Part shown: in pieces, positions 31,231 through 42,608 of the stretch
How positions within the stretch are numbered: position 1 is the first letter of the stretch
How the letters are laid out: each line of letters opens with the position of its first letter
Assembly (NCBI GenBank): GCA_009363875.1
Contig: CM018685.1
Coordinates: 63,592,593-63,656,592, forward strand
Source: Mikania micrantha
Taxonomy: Eukaryota; Streptophyta; Magnoliopsida; Asterales; Asteraceae
Direction of reading: 5' to 3'
Length of the DNA: 64,000 nt
Notes under the pieces: model-generated
What the model was told of the DNA's origin: nothing
Seen by the model: the letters and a program-made list of their open reading frames with translations, nothing else
The model's database searches: none
Program-made: the position numbers and the translations under genes

Positions 31231-34200
31231 CTGTCAAAAATGCATATATAATTTGTTATGTTTAAATCAACTAGTCTTTTACTAAAACCTTGGTCACAAA
31301 CATTCATTCAATATTTCAACTAAATAGAAAACATCTAGCAAACTTGACTGGTTGGGTTCCATGATATTAGAGGTGGACAAATAGGGTTTTTTTTAACCCG
31401 TTCCGGTTCCGGTTAATAAAGTCAATAACCGATTCCGGTTTTTGACTTGTTCCAACCTGATTTTGGCCGGTTCTGGTTCGGCTTTTGGCCTAGTAAATAT
31501 GAAACCGGTTCCAATTATGATTTTTCTAAACCGGTTCGGGTTGTCGGTTTTAGTTCCGGGTTTTTGCCCACCTCTGTGGGATATTAAAAAAATTATGAAT
31601 TCTAAAAATGTTTTTGATTTTCCAATAAAATGACATTTAAAATATATGGATGTTAAATTGTTAATATTAAACATAGAATAGTGCATTATAAAGTTGCTAG
31701 GTTATAAACCTGTGTGTAACACGGGTATAATACAAAGCTGAAAAAAATTATTATAGTGTAACAAATTTTAATGACTAAAATTACATATTGTTACATACAA
31801 TAAGCAACAAAATAAAGTTATAACAAAAGTTAATAAATGTTTAAATACATTTTTGTATATAATATTTGTTTTTATATTCATAACCTTACTATCTTTGCAT
31901 AAAATTATAGTAGTTTCAAACATTTTCTACTTATTAAAGCATTATAAAAAATAAAATTAATGAAAAATTAACGTAAAATATGATGACATACACAAGAGTA
32001 GTTTGTACACATATCACTATTTTAGATTGTTCTTACAATAATTTCAAACTTCTCTCTTATTTAAATTATTGTATATTAAATAATAACATTAAATATTAAA
32101 AATAGCTGTAACAATTGTAAATTAAAAAAAAAAAATTATATCGTTAAAAGATATATTAATATTAAAAATACACTCTTTTAAAAAAACCAAATTATTATAA
32201 ATATGAAATAGACAAAAATACTTTTATAGACGAAATGTTTAAAAAAACTAATCTTTGAAAAAAATAGTGTTTAAAAAATTTAATTATTATTTTATTAAAT
32301 AAAGTATTAATTATATGAAATTTTAATCAAATTTTTATAATAAAAATTACCTTATACTATATTTTCATTGGTAACTATATATTATAATTTAATTAACCGA
32401 TGTAATAGACAGTGCATTAAGCTAGTAAATGTATATATCCATCTGTATTTGTTTCGTGCATCTTTTTTTTACTAAATATCGTAAACACTTTTTTTTTTTT
32501 ACTTATTTTTTTCTCATTTTCCTTCAATCAAATATTAATGATTTTATTCAACTTGGTAAGTAATATAATTACAATATAAGTTTTTATATATATTTTTATA
32601 AATTATTGAATGAGTTAATTTAAAATTTTAAATAAGGTCTATAAAGATTAATTTATTTGAAAATTTAAATAATTTTAAGTCTCATTTAATTAAATTTTAA
32701 AAACTTAATTTAATATACTTAATAAATGTTGTTAATTAATGCTTGTTTATTCATTGAGATGTGACAATTGCGATGTGTGGTAATGACAAGCGACAAAAGA
32801 AGATTTTTGTTTATTAGTATAATAAGATTAGATTTCATACATTATTCACTCTAACACATACCTTGAACCATTGTAGTTCACGTTGCATTTGTAGAGCTGC
32901 ACCTGGTGCACTTGACCTGAGATCATAAGTAGTTTCATCCTTGGTTCCTCCAACCATATTCGCAGCCAAGTGCAAGGCATTGTTATAAGATGTATCAATT
33001 TGGTCCAGCAAAAGATGGCGTTGCGTCGTGATCTGATATATTAGGTTAAAAACACTGGCCTTACGATTCAATATCGCGATTTGAAACACGCCATGTTTGT
33101 TCTCATTCACCAGATGTATTGCATTTGGGATGGAAATCAAAATCTCTTCAACAACCTCAACATTCCCCATTGCTGCTGCAGCTTGCAATGGTTGTCCAAT
33201 AAGATCTCTTATCCTTTTGCTATCCAGTTTTGATATTTCACCACAAATGAATCTAAGGAGTTTAAGAGCTTGAGTATGCATCACTTTTTTCTTTTGGATC
33301 TGCTTGATCTCTGGAACTACAATTCATGAATCATTATGCCTCTTTAATCTAAATGTTTGTTCTGTGTATATTTTTTAAAAAATTTAACAATGTATTCGTT
33401 ATATATATGAAAAACTATAGGTGAGCAAACTTTAACCGTTAACCGAAATTAACTGATAAACAAATCCTCACCAAACCGAGTTAGCCAATAACTGAAATTA
33501 ACCAACGGTTATGGCCATAAAATTTTGATTAACCGACAACTTGGTTATGATTTTGGTTAAGGACTTAAGGGTAGAGGTGCGCAAATCGGGTTTTTTTTTA
33601 ACCGGTTCGGGTTCCAGTCAACAAAATCAAGAACCAGTTTCAGTTCCGGATTTTGACCGGTTCGACCGGTTTTGGCCGGTTTCGTTTCGGTTTTTGGCCT
33701 GGTATAGGTGGAGCCAATTAATGTTTTTCCAGTTCAGATTCGGGTTGTCGGTTCCGGTTTTCTTAGCCCACCTCGTTAACTAAACCAAACTGATACAATG
33801 TTTCATCTCTTTGATAGCTGTTTGGTTGATTTTTGGGTACAATGATTCAATCGTACACTACTTTTCGATGTTATTATATATTTATATTACATGCCGGCTT
33901 TGTTAATTAACTGAATTAACCAAAAAGCCAATTAACTGAGTTAACCAATACTGATCCAAAACGACCTTATAACTGACTAACCATTTTCATTTAGGTTAAA
34001 TTTTAGCTTGATTTTGAGCTTGATAAATTAACCAAAACCGGCTTCATAACCGATTAGCTGAAACCAAAGTTTGTTATGGTTATGGTTAAAGAAATCTCAT
34101 AATCGAATCCAGCGGTTATGGTTAATCACTCTCAAGTTGAGATCATAGGTTGAAGTTGCAAAACCAATCTTTTAGAAATGAAATGCAAGAATATAACGTG

Positions 34201-37200
34201 ATGATAAGTGGCTGAATTTACAAAAGTTGCCGACGAGTTGCCAAAATACTGAGCTCCAATTTGTCTCTGCCTTATAACCTGACCAGAGGATATATAAATG
34301 CACAATATGAGGAAATAATTTTGATAAATTTTATAAATAAATCAAACTAATATATATTATCTGTAATACTTGTCATAACAAAATATCAATTTTCTTATTT
34401 TGTTAAATTGTACTACTCAACAAAGATGTTAAATTATAACGCATGACCATAAATAAGTTTAAAGTTTAACTCTTTTAATTGTTTAACGCATTAAGATTAA
34501 GTTATCATATTCGTCACGTTTGCATTGCACACATATAATGTATATGAGTGTCGACCCTCGAAAACAAAAGTAAAATTGCACTAATTTTAACGTTATAAGT
34601 TGGATTGGTCGGTTAATTAGACGCCATGAGTCATTGGAAATAACCTTTCTATTTATATAGGTTAATTAACATCTTACCCTCCTTGTATATGGATATTGTA
34701 TGATACAATCTATAAATCATGTGTATTTAATTATTTATAATCAAATTGCAGAATGCAGGAGAATAATTATAGGTACCTTTTTCAGCTTCCTCAGTAGGAT
34801 TCTCGATATCGCAAGTATTTTTATAATAGTGGATGGGACTTTCCAGTTCAACGGATGGTAAATCTGCATTTCATTAGAAATCCATATAAATAAATTTATT
34901 TGGATAAATAATTAATATAATTTAGGTTAAAATATGTAGCAATTAAAATAGAATTAGTTGAGATTAGAGGTGGCCAACGCACCCGGAACCGAAAACCCGA
35001 ACCGGAACCGATGGGTATGGGCGGTTCTGGGTTTTCAGAGAAATTGGAACCGGAACCTGAACCGAAAAAAGCGGAACCAGTTCCACCTTTAAACCGGTCA
35101 AACACGAACCGGAACTTGCCAAAAAACCGGAACCGAAACCGGAAAAAAACCGGTTGGAACGGCCAAAAACTGGAACCGGTTCTAGGCTTTGTTGACCGGA
35201 ACCGGTTCCGGTTCCAAAAAAACCATGTTTGGCCACCGGCCCGTTTATAAACCAAATTAAATTTGTAAAAACCCAATTTGTTATATGAAGCCCGTTTATA
35301 AGGCCCACTTATTAAAAAAATTTGGCCGGCCATTTATCCCCATTGTTCCCGCCGTCCCTCACTCCCTCGTAAATGAAGTTAAAGGAAATCAAAAATTAGG
35401 GTTTGGACTGAGCAGTGAGCACGGAGCATCGATGCACCTGACGACGTAGGATGGGTAAACCTGACCGTCCAGACAAATGTGTTCGCCTTTGCCAAAGCAT
35501 GGCAAAGGCAAGGAACCTCAAGGCAGGAAAAGATGAGAAAGCTAAGCAAGCATATCTGCTCGAAGGGGAAATATGAACATCAAGTGCAACGTATAAAAAG
35601 GAGATATTTCCAATTCAGTGAAATAAACGTCTTGACCCTTTAAAGTAAAAAGTGAATGGGTTATCAGACTGTCATGGCTTTGAGCTCAAGGAGCTACAGT
35701 AGTCAAACTATTATACGCAAATAGCAATATCGAGAGTTACCAAGAAAAGGAACGAGGAAGACCAGGAGGTCAGAACCTCAATAAAGGACCGGCCTGGAGT
35801 ATAAATCAAGCAGGATGGGAAGCAGGCAAACACAACAACATTCACTCATACTTACACTTGTAATTGCTTCACGTTCAATAGAGCTTCCCACTTACTCTCA
35901 CGCCGGAGTCTCGACCACGGGAGAAACCTCCTGTGGTGAGGCTAACAGGGTGTTACCTTTGTGTGCAGGATCGCCAAGCGAAGGCCAAGGAAGAAGAACG
36001 TTGTAGCAACATTTGGCGCCCACCGTGGGGCAGGGTCTTGATATTTCGTTTTGTCTAAGTACTCTTCCCCTGCAACTTTTTGTTTCAAAATCGGGTTGAA
36101 AAGTTTCCCCAGGAGGACAGATGGAGGGAATGAGCAACGCTGAAGAAAATCAACCTCCCATCATAAACGACATGATAGAATTAACGCCTGAAGGCGTAAG
36201 GGAAAATTTCCCTCGTCTGCAGGAGCTGGTTAGCAACTACATAAGGGAGGAGCACCTCCGGGGTGTCCGAGTTCGTTTGGCTTATGAAGGAGATGAGACT
36301 ATGCCGATAACACCACCGGTACAAAACACGCCGGAACCAGTGGTATCTTTCCAGAACGTGGGAGAACAGAGCGCCCTGGTAAGTAATATGGCACTTGTTC
36401 CCACCATAATACCTGAGACCATGGCTAATACGCCACTGGGATTTCCAGGGAGCGGGTCACAAGGGCTCGTTAGGCCTGAGGTTTTGTTTTTCCATCAAAA
36501 CTAACCGTCGTTTCTACAGGCCTTAATAGGCCAGGATGCTAGCCCATTTATGACAGGTTCGGCGCCTTTTTCCCAGGCTCCAGTTAACCCGGCCACTTAT
36601 TCAGTGCCATATTCCCAGGCTCCAGTTAACCCGGCCACTTATTCAGCGCCTTTTTCCCAGGCTCCGGTTAATCCAGTAGCTCACTCAGTACCTTTTTCTC
36701 AGACACCGGTTAATACGGGATATATGGGTGAGAACCTTTTTAACCCGTTGGCCCACCAAAGTATAGCCCAGCCGTTTGGCAGCACCCGTTGATGCCCGCC
36801 TTCCCATACCCTTTCCAACCAAACCCACAAATGCCTACCTTGCCTTATTTTCCTACGCAAAATACAATACCCGCGTCTTTTGGTCCCTACGCAATACCAG
36901 TTACCCAAGCAATGGGAACAACTGACGATCTCTCCCAGCCTTATATACCAACAACTCACACCAAATTTTCAGCTAGGATAGCCAATTTTGCTTTCCCACC
37001 CAAAACAAAAATGCCAGCCAATGTTAAGACTTATGATGGCTTGGGAGACCCGGATGACCATCTTGAAATTTTTTCTGGCGCAACCACGATAGAACGATGG
37101 TGTTTACCGTTATGGTGTCACATGTTCTCACAAACGTTGGTAGGCCCGGCAAGGCTATGGTTTAATAGTTTGCCCGACGGTAGTATCGATACGTTCGAAG

Positions 37201-40200
37201 ATCTCAGTCGAAAATTCTTGGCAAATTTTGTGCAACAAAAGCGGTATACAGAGACCATGTAGAATTGCATAACATAAAGCAAAAAGAAGACGAAGACATG
37301 TGTGCCTTCATGGAAAGGTACAAACTGGAAAGTCTAAGTATTGGAGGAGCGACCGAGCAAATGAGGGTATCTGGTTTCATCCATGGGGTCCGTCCGCGCC
37401 AGCTGATCGAGGACCTCAACAGGAAAATACCAAAAACCATGGAGGAGGCGATGGAACGAACGGAGGCGTTCGTCTGAGGAAAGGAAGCCGCCCAAGTACT
37501 TGATGCGGTTAGAAAGCCGAGAGCACAGCCAAGGAGACAATCTCCTCCGCAATCCAGGTCCCACAAATTCCAAGCCTTCGATCGAAGGCAACATCATCGC
37601 CCCTACGAGTCTCACAGATCATACCACCGAGCGCCTTACTCACCAAAAATTTAACCGAAATTAACTGATAAACAAATCCTCACCAAACCGAGTTAGCCAA
37701 TGACCGAAATTAACCAACGGTTATGGCCAGAAAATTTTGATTAACCGACAACTTGGTTATGATTTTGGTTAAGGACTTAAGGGTAGAGGTGCGCAAATCG
37801 GGTTTTTTTTGAACCAGTTCGGGTTCCGGTCAACAAAATCAATAACAAGTTTCAGTTCCGGATTTTGACCGGTTCAACCGGTTTTGGCCGATTTCGTTTC
37901 GGTTTTTGGCCTGGTATAAGTGGAGCCAATTAATGTTTTTCCAATTCAGATTCGGGTTGTCGGTTCCGGTTTTCTTAGCCCACCTCTAGTTAAGGGTGCC
38001 CCATAATCGAACGTTAACTAAACCAAACTGATACAATCTTTCATCTCTTTGATAGTTGTTTGGTTGATTTTTGGGTACAATGATTCAATCGTACACTACT
38101 TTTCGATGTTATTATATATTTATATTACATGCCGGCTTTGTTAATTAACTGAATTAACCAAAAAGCCAATTAACTGAGTTAACCAATACTGATCCAAAAC
38201 GACCTTATAACTGACTAACCATTTTCATTTAGGTTAAATTTTAGCTTGATTTTGAGCTTGATAAATTAACCAAAACCGGCTTCATAACCGATTAGCCAAA
38301 ACCAAAGTTTGTTATGATTATGGTTATGGTTATGGTTAAAGAAATCTCATAATCGAATCCAGCGGTTATGGTTAATCACTCTCAAGTTGAGATCATAGGT
38401 TGAAGTTGCAAAACCAATCTTTTAGAAATGCAATGCAAGAATATAACGTGATGATAAGTGGCTGAATTTACAAAAGTTGCCGACGAGTTGCCAAAATATT
38501 GAGCTCCAATTTGTCTCTGCCTTATAACCTGACCAGAGGATATATAAATGCACAATATGAGGAAATAATTTTAATAAATTTTATAAATAAATCAAACTAA
38601 CATATATTATCTTTAATACTTGTCATAACAAAATATCAATTTTCTTATTTTGTTAAATTGTACTACTCAACAAAGATGTTAAATTATAATGTATGACCAT
38701 AAATAAGTTTAAAGTTTAACTCTTTTAATTGTTTAACTCTTTAATATTAGAGTTAAATGCCAAAATGGTCCCTCTGTTTATATCGAAAATGTCATTTTAG
38801 TCCCTAAATAAAATTTGTTGCCATTTTAGTCCTTGTGTTTTAATTTAGTTGCCAATTTAGTCCTTCTAGTTGCCATTTTAGGGACTATATTGGCAATTAA
38901 ATTTCAAACACAAGGATTAAAATGACAACAAAAATTTAGACGAACGACTATACCGGTAACTAAATTAAAAAACAAGGATTAAAATGGCAACAAATTTTAT
39001 TTAGAGACTAAAATGACATTTTTGATATAAACACAAAGACCATTTTGGCATTTAACTCTTAATATTAAGTTATTATATTCGTCACGTTTGCAGTGCACAC
39101 ATATAATGTATATGCGTGTCGACCCTCGAAAACAAAAGTAAAATTGTATATGGATACTGTATGATACAATCTATAAATCATGTGTATTTAATTATTTATA
39201 ATCAAATTGCAGAATACAGGAGAATAATTATAGGTACCTTTTTCAGCTTCCTCAGTAGGATTCTCGATATCGCAAGTATTTTTATAATAGTGGATGGGAC
39301 TTTCCAGTTCAACGGATGGTAAATCTGCATTTCATTAGAAATCCATGTAAATAATTTATTTGGATAAATAATTAATATATTTTAGGTTAAAAAATGTAGC
39401 AATTTAAATAGAATTAGTTGAGATTAGAGGTGGCCAACGCACCCGGAACCGGAACTGGTCGTACCCGAACGGGCTGAACCGGTGGGTACGGGCGGTTGCG
39501 GGTTTTCAGATGAATTGGAACCAGAACCGAAAAAAGCGGAACCGGTAAAAAACCGGTTGAAACCGGCTAAAAACCGAAACCGGAACCTGTTCTTGACTTT
39601 GTTGACCGGAACCGGTTCCGATTCAAAAAATAACCCGGTTTGGCCACCGGCACGTTTATAAACCAAAATTAAATTTGTAAAAACCCAATTTGTTATATGA
39701 AGCCTCTTTATAAGGCCCACTTATTAAAAAAATTTGGCCGGCCATTTATCCCCATTATTCCCGCCGTCCCTCACTCCCTCGTAAACGAAGTTTAAGGAAA
39801 TCAAAAATTAGGGTTTGGACTGAGCAGTGAGCACGGAGCATTGATGCACCCAGCAACCGAGCATCGGGCAGACCAGCAGATGAAGACCGAGCAGCCGCAG
39901 CCGAGCGCCTGAGCTGCTGAGCAGACTTCTAGACCGCACCAGAGGCTGTCGGCTGCCTTTCTTCTTGTCTTCTTTGGTTCTTCTTCACTTCAGACAATCA
40001 TACGTGAGATGAGCACCCAAGTACCCAACACTCCAAGTCTCCAACATGTTAGTGCATTTCAAATTCTCAAGTTTCATTCGTAAATTCTAATTCTCAACGT
40101 CTGAATACATGTGTTGAAATGATTAAATCATTAGAATTTAGATGTTTAAATTGTCCTAATTTCTAAGTTCCTGATTTGGGTGTTTTAGACTTTTAGTTTA

Positions 40201-42508
40201 ATTGTTTAAATCATTTGTGTGTCTTAGACTTTTAGTTTGTGTGTTTTATTTGCATCCCAAATTCATAATTTTTGAATTCTTGAAATATATGTATTGAAAA
40301 CAAAATGTATTGTTGTGTTAGTGCGTAAAATTGATTGGCCATGATTGCTATTGGGAGTGAAATCTTAGAGAGCATAGTATTGGCCATGACAAAATAGTAT
40401 GCGAAGAGCTAATCAACCAATTTGCTATGAAGAATGATAAGAGACATTCACGAATCATCAGTTAAATATTATTATATGTATTTCACTGTTTCTGACACTA
40501 TGATTTTCTTATGTTTATTATATATTCGTATAATGTTAGTTGTCATTTATGAATTTTTTATTATATATTTTAGTCCAATTTTCAGGGGCACCCCTGCTAA
40601 CACCTTAATACAATACAAGTCAAGATGGGTAACCTAAAAACCATATGAATATTGGATTCAAACATATAAGAATGATCAATAATATATTTGATTAGAAAAT
40701 CTTTAAAGATTATTCAAAAAAACTATTTGTTTAGTTATAAATTATCAAGATCAATGCTACGTAATACTTACATGAGTAGATCTTTCGTTGCCAGAAGCTG
40801 AAATTGGCAGCACTAAAAAATGCAGAATGCGTGTAGCTTAGTCTTTCTAAAGGTGAAACCTCAATGAAAGCGAATTCCGGAAAGCTTTTAAGCAATGATA
40901 GACATATATCTACAAAATTTAGTACATATTTTCCTCTAAATATAAAAAAACACAATATTAATTAATTATATATATATAGATTATTTCAGAACTCACCGTA
41001 GAATCCACCTATTAGGAGCGTGTGCACAAATTTGCTTCTTCTAGGCTCAAGATACTTTTTACCCGTGACTTCTAAAAGGTAGTGAACCGCATGCTTTTGA
41101 CCAGCATATGCAGCAGATTGAATAGGTAGTTGATTATAAATGTCAGTAATGTTTGGAAGATTAGGATTTTTATCCACCATCATCTTCATTGCCTCAACAT
41201 TCCCAACAACAGCAGCTCCAAACATTGCTGTCTTGCCAAAGCTATTTTGCATAGCCAAATCTTGCGGTGACATCAAGCTTATAAGCTTCTCCACAAATTT
41301 GGAATTCATGTTCCTATGACATGCAACTATCAATGCTGTTTCAAAGGCTCCTGTGATGACAGCACTCACCACATTTGGTTCTTTGAGCAGTATTTCTTGT
41401 AAACTTTTCAGGTTGCCTTCAACAGCAGCCTTATACAGGGGCAAATTATACCGAATCAACTTCTGCCCTTCTGGTGTTTGGTTTGAGACTGTTTATATAA
41501 CTCTTATGGTTAGCCTTTATTTAAGCCATGCATATAACTCAAAAACAACAAACAACAATATTGGGTTCATTTTTTTGCCATAGCTGCATCATCGTCGTAC
41601 TTAGTATATCTTACCGTTAGCAAAGCTAAGGTAGGGTAAGATGTAGCGAACCTTACCTCTACCCAGTAGAATACCCCCCCCCCCCCCCCCCCCCCCCCCC
41701 CGCGGCTCATGATGCCTCAACCCAATGCTGAACGCTATTTTCACAAAAATTAAGTTAAATAACGTTAAAATTAGTGTGATTTTACTTTTGGCTTTCGAGG
41801 GCCGACACATATTTTTCCATAACTGTATAGATAGGATCTTCAGATTGAAGATTGTTTAAACTTTGTATAGAAGAAAACAGAATGAAAACTGGTCCTTGGA
41901 ACGGACTTTATACATAATTTGTTGCTCATATACAAGTCTGATCAAGAGTTGAAGTTGATTAATGATTGGTTTTATTTTTTAATGTTAAAATGTGGAGAAA
42001 ATTGACTATTTGATGATACAAATGGAGCTGAAATGCAGCATCACAAATGGACAGTACGTACATAAGGATGGGAGAAGTTTTTCTTACCACGATCAGGATG
42101 AGTCATCGCAGGAAGTCGATGAACATTTTGGATGATAAAACTCCACAATTCAGCTGCAGTCTTTCCATCATATTTACCAGACAAGTTGAATGGCCAAAAG
42201 CCAAATTGAATGGTTGACATGATTGAACTTTGTACCTGATCATCTATCTGCTTCCATTGCGTGTAATCCGGGTTCTCGATCCCTTGCAACTGTTCATTTT
42301 TTTCGTTAATTTTCTCTGGTGGCGGAGTGATGCTGCCATCGATGAAGGCAATGAGGCCATTGCCCTCTATATAGTCACTCATGGCTAGTTTCCAGTAGTT
42401 TACATTGTATTTATTGTGTTTGGGGATGGTATGAAGATCATGCTCTTTGTAAATCGGTTGTGGGTATTTACTTAACGATGGTGACAAAGAAGATGTCATT
42501 GTTGACAT
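30616..42508 (-). CDS. gag-like/ankyrin/PGG-domain membrane protein gene, copy 2
   Basis: Exons on the minus strand are 42088-42508, 40997-41470, 40772-40933, 39238-39324, 38472-38528, 34777-34863, 34222-34278, 32862-33316 and 30616-31230. The pair of exons 4 and 5 occurs twice, and since it totals 144 nt either form stays open: 2415 nt (804 residues) with both, or 2271 nt (756 residues) with one. Domains match copy 1. No frameshift or stop was seen inside the chosen exons. Which exon pair is spliced, and whether both copies are expressed, is unknown. Confidence 0.72.
31368..31575. mobile_element. small hAT-type MITE, GGTTCCGG-rich (copy 2 site)
   Basis: Same ends as 10922-11152 but with several internal differences and a deletion. 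This contrasts with the unchanged exon next to it. Confidence 0.6.
31697..32827 (-). mobile_element. non-autonomous Helitron, copy 2
   Basis: Counterpart of 12877-14213. The hairpin is better preserved here (CCCGTGT/ACACAGG), but the terminal reads CTAGC on the minus strand. It lacks the MULE MITE and shows that element's empty site. Confidence 0.6.
32862..33316 (-). CDS. exon 6 (second ankyrin block), copy 2
   Basis: 455 nt, as in copy 1, with about nine amino-acid changes (for example ISKLDSK, NAIHLVNENK, ILNRKAS). A TGA lies at 33324-33326, just outside the exon when the TAG/TTCCAG acceptor is used. Confidence 0.8.
33418..34132. mobile_element. hAT-type GGTTAACCG-rich element with nested MITE (33572-33774)
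   Basis: Counterpart of 14801-15589. The left end is TAGGTGAGCAAACTTTAACC. The nested MITE starts TAGAGGTGCGC at 33572 and its right end has lost the TAGTTAAGGG flank. Confidence 0.45.
34222..34278 (-). CDS. exon 5, inner copy (gene copy 2)
   Basis: 57 nt encoding GYKAETNWSSVFWQLVGNF. Same splice sites as 15679-15735. Confidence 0.6.
34777..34863 (-). CDS. exon 4, inner copy (gene copy 2)
   Basis: 87 nt encoding YLPSVELESPIHYYKNTCD, then IENPTEEAEK. Its sequence is the same as the outer copy at 39238-39324. Confidence 0.68.
34965..35237. mobile_element. MITE with GGTGGCCAA ends (copy 2, inner)
   Basis: TAGAGGTGGCCAACG to GTTTGGCCACC, with GGAACCGG words. Counterpart of 16421-16682. Confidence 0.6.
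35439..36011 (+). repeat. 5' LTR of the truncated gypsy element
   Basis: It runs from TGACGACGTAGG to GTAGCAACA, about 573 bp. A TATA box (GTATAAAAAGG) lies at 35591. Confidence 0.65.
36014..36031 (+). promoter_or_regulatory. primer binding site, TGGCGCC type
   Basis: TGGCGCCCACCGTGGGGC follows the LTR after 2 bp. This is the primer site seen in a large group of plant gypsy (Tat-like) elements. Confidence 0.8.
36121..37477 (+). pseudogene. gag of the truncated gypsy element, broken
   Basis: It starts ATG at MEGMSNAEENQPPIIND. A 14-residue repeat (SQAPVNPATYSVPY and relatives) occurs three times near 36570-36700. The conserved capsid part follows: PANVKTYDGLGDPDDHLEIF, TLVGPARLWFNSLPDGSI, FEDLSRKFLANFVQQKR. 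Stops and frame changes occur near 36502, 36790 and 37262, so it is inactive. It belongs to the retrotransposon gag family. Confidence 0.88.
37784..37988. mobile_element. nested hAT MITE (third copy)
   Basis: TAGAGGTGCGC to CCCACCTCTA, flanked by CTTAAGGG and GTTAAGGG. The right flank is kept here, unlike at 33572. Confidence 0.72.
38472..38528 (-). CDS. exon 5, outer copy (gene copy 2)
   Basis: 57 nt with the same splice sites as the inner copy. It differs by one base (GCTCAATATT for GCTCAGTATT), changing one Val codon to Ile. Confidence 0.55.
38750..39058. mobile_element. Mutator-like MITE, 309 bp
   Basis: Terminal repeats GAGTTAAATGCCAAAATGG and CCATTTTGGCATTTAACTC are flanked by exact 9-bp TTAATATTA (38741-38749, 39059-39067). 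It is absent from the matching positions near 15950 and 34490. Confidence 0.93.
39238..39324 (-). CDS. exon 4, outer copy (gene copy 2)
   Basis: 87 nt, unchanged relative to 34777-34863, bounded by AG and GTACCT. Joining exon 3 to this exon keeps the frame. Confidence 0.65.
39425..39648. mobile_element. MITE with GGTGGCCAA ends (copy 2, outer)
   Basis: TAGAGGTGGCCAACG to GTTTGGCCACC. Counterpart of 34965-35237. Confidence 0.6.
40331..40465 (+). pseudogene. hAT-like transposase C-terminal fragment, copy 2
   Basis: Counterpart of 22800-22919, with a frameshift and a short insertion (GTATTGGCCATGACAAAATA). The end EELINQFAMKN is still readable. It sits after a leader-like stretch shared with 22070-22400. 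Confidence 0.5.
40772..40933 (-). CDS. exon 3, copy 2
   Basis: 162 nt encoding the same GKYVLNFVDICLSLLKSFPE segment as copy 1. The splice edges match. Confidence 0.72.
40997..41470 (-). CDS. exon 2 (first ankyrin block), copy 2
   Basis: 474 nt with about nine residue changes from copy 1, most near the end (TGKKYLEPRR, TLLIGGFYG). Ankyrin motifs are kept. Confidence 0.88.
41586..41815 (-). mobile_element. SINE or RTE 3' fragment (copy 2)
   Basis: Same element as 26470-26690, with the GAT tail reduced to about four units and a poly-C tract in the middle. Confidence 0.45.
41674..41701. repeat. 28-nt poly-C tract
   Basis: An uninterrupted run of 28 C follows AGTAGAATA and is followed by GCGGCTC. 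Unit 1 has AATAAACCCCCTGG here. Confidence 0.9.
42088..42508 (-). CDS. exon 1 (Copia-gag-like domain), copy 2
   Basis: 421 nt, one codon longer than copy 1 (WPFNLSGK for WSDLSGK). The frame is open further upstream here (MKQAFLESHSNLDT), but the shared ATG at MSTMTSS is preferred because copy 1 has a stop upstream. The gag-like core motifs are retained. Confidence 0.75.
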
Positions 42509-42597
42509 TGTGTCAAGGTTAGAATGGCTTTCTAAGAATGCCTGCTTCAAGCCTCAGGGGTTGGATTAAGTAAAAATAGAATCCATCAAGTCTAGTT

Positions 42598-42608
42598 CTT
42601 ATATATAG
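42598..42608 (-). promoter_or_regulatory. TATA box, gene copy 2
   Basis: CTATATATAAG on the minus strand about 90 bp before the ATG, as in copy 1. Confidence 0.6.

Larger units (their letters stand above)
35439..37648 (+). mobile_element. truncated Ty3/gypsy element (5' LTR, primer site, gag)
   Basis: It interrupts the ancestral intron at GATGCACC. The order is LTR, primer site, gag with breaks, then an abrupt junction to a second copy of the exon 4-5 intron region. No protease, polymerase, integrase or 3' LTR is present, and there is no target duplication at the right edge. Confidence 0.8.
37650..39720. repeat. second copy of the exon 4-5 intron region
   Basis: Direct repeat of about 33430-35330 within gene copy 2, sharing MITEs, exons 5 and 4 and flanking intron. 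It begins mid-element (TTAACCGAAATTAACTG) directly after the gypsy fragment. Confidence 0.88.

Noticed and set aside
33324..33326. In-frame TGA that appears to kill exon 6 of gene copy 2
   Set aside because: It lies upstream of the TAG/TTCCAG acceptor. That acceptor keeps the frame from exon 5 and matches the family, while the other acceptor creates a stop at the junction in copy 1 as well.
35815..36006. 63-codon frame
   Set aside because: It lies inside the 5' LTR of the truncated gypsy element, directly before the primer site.
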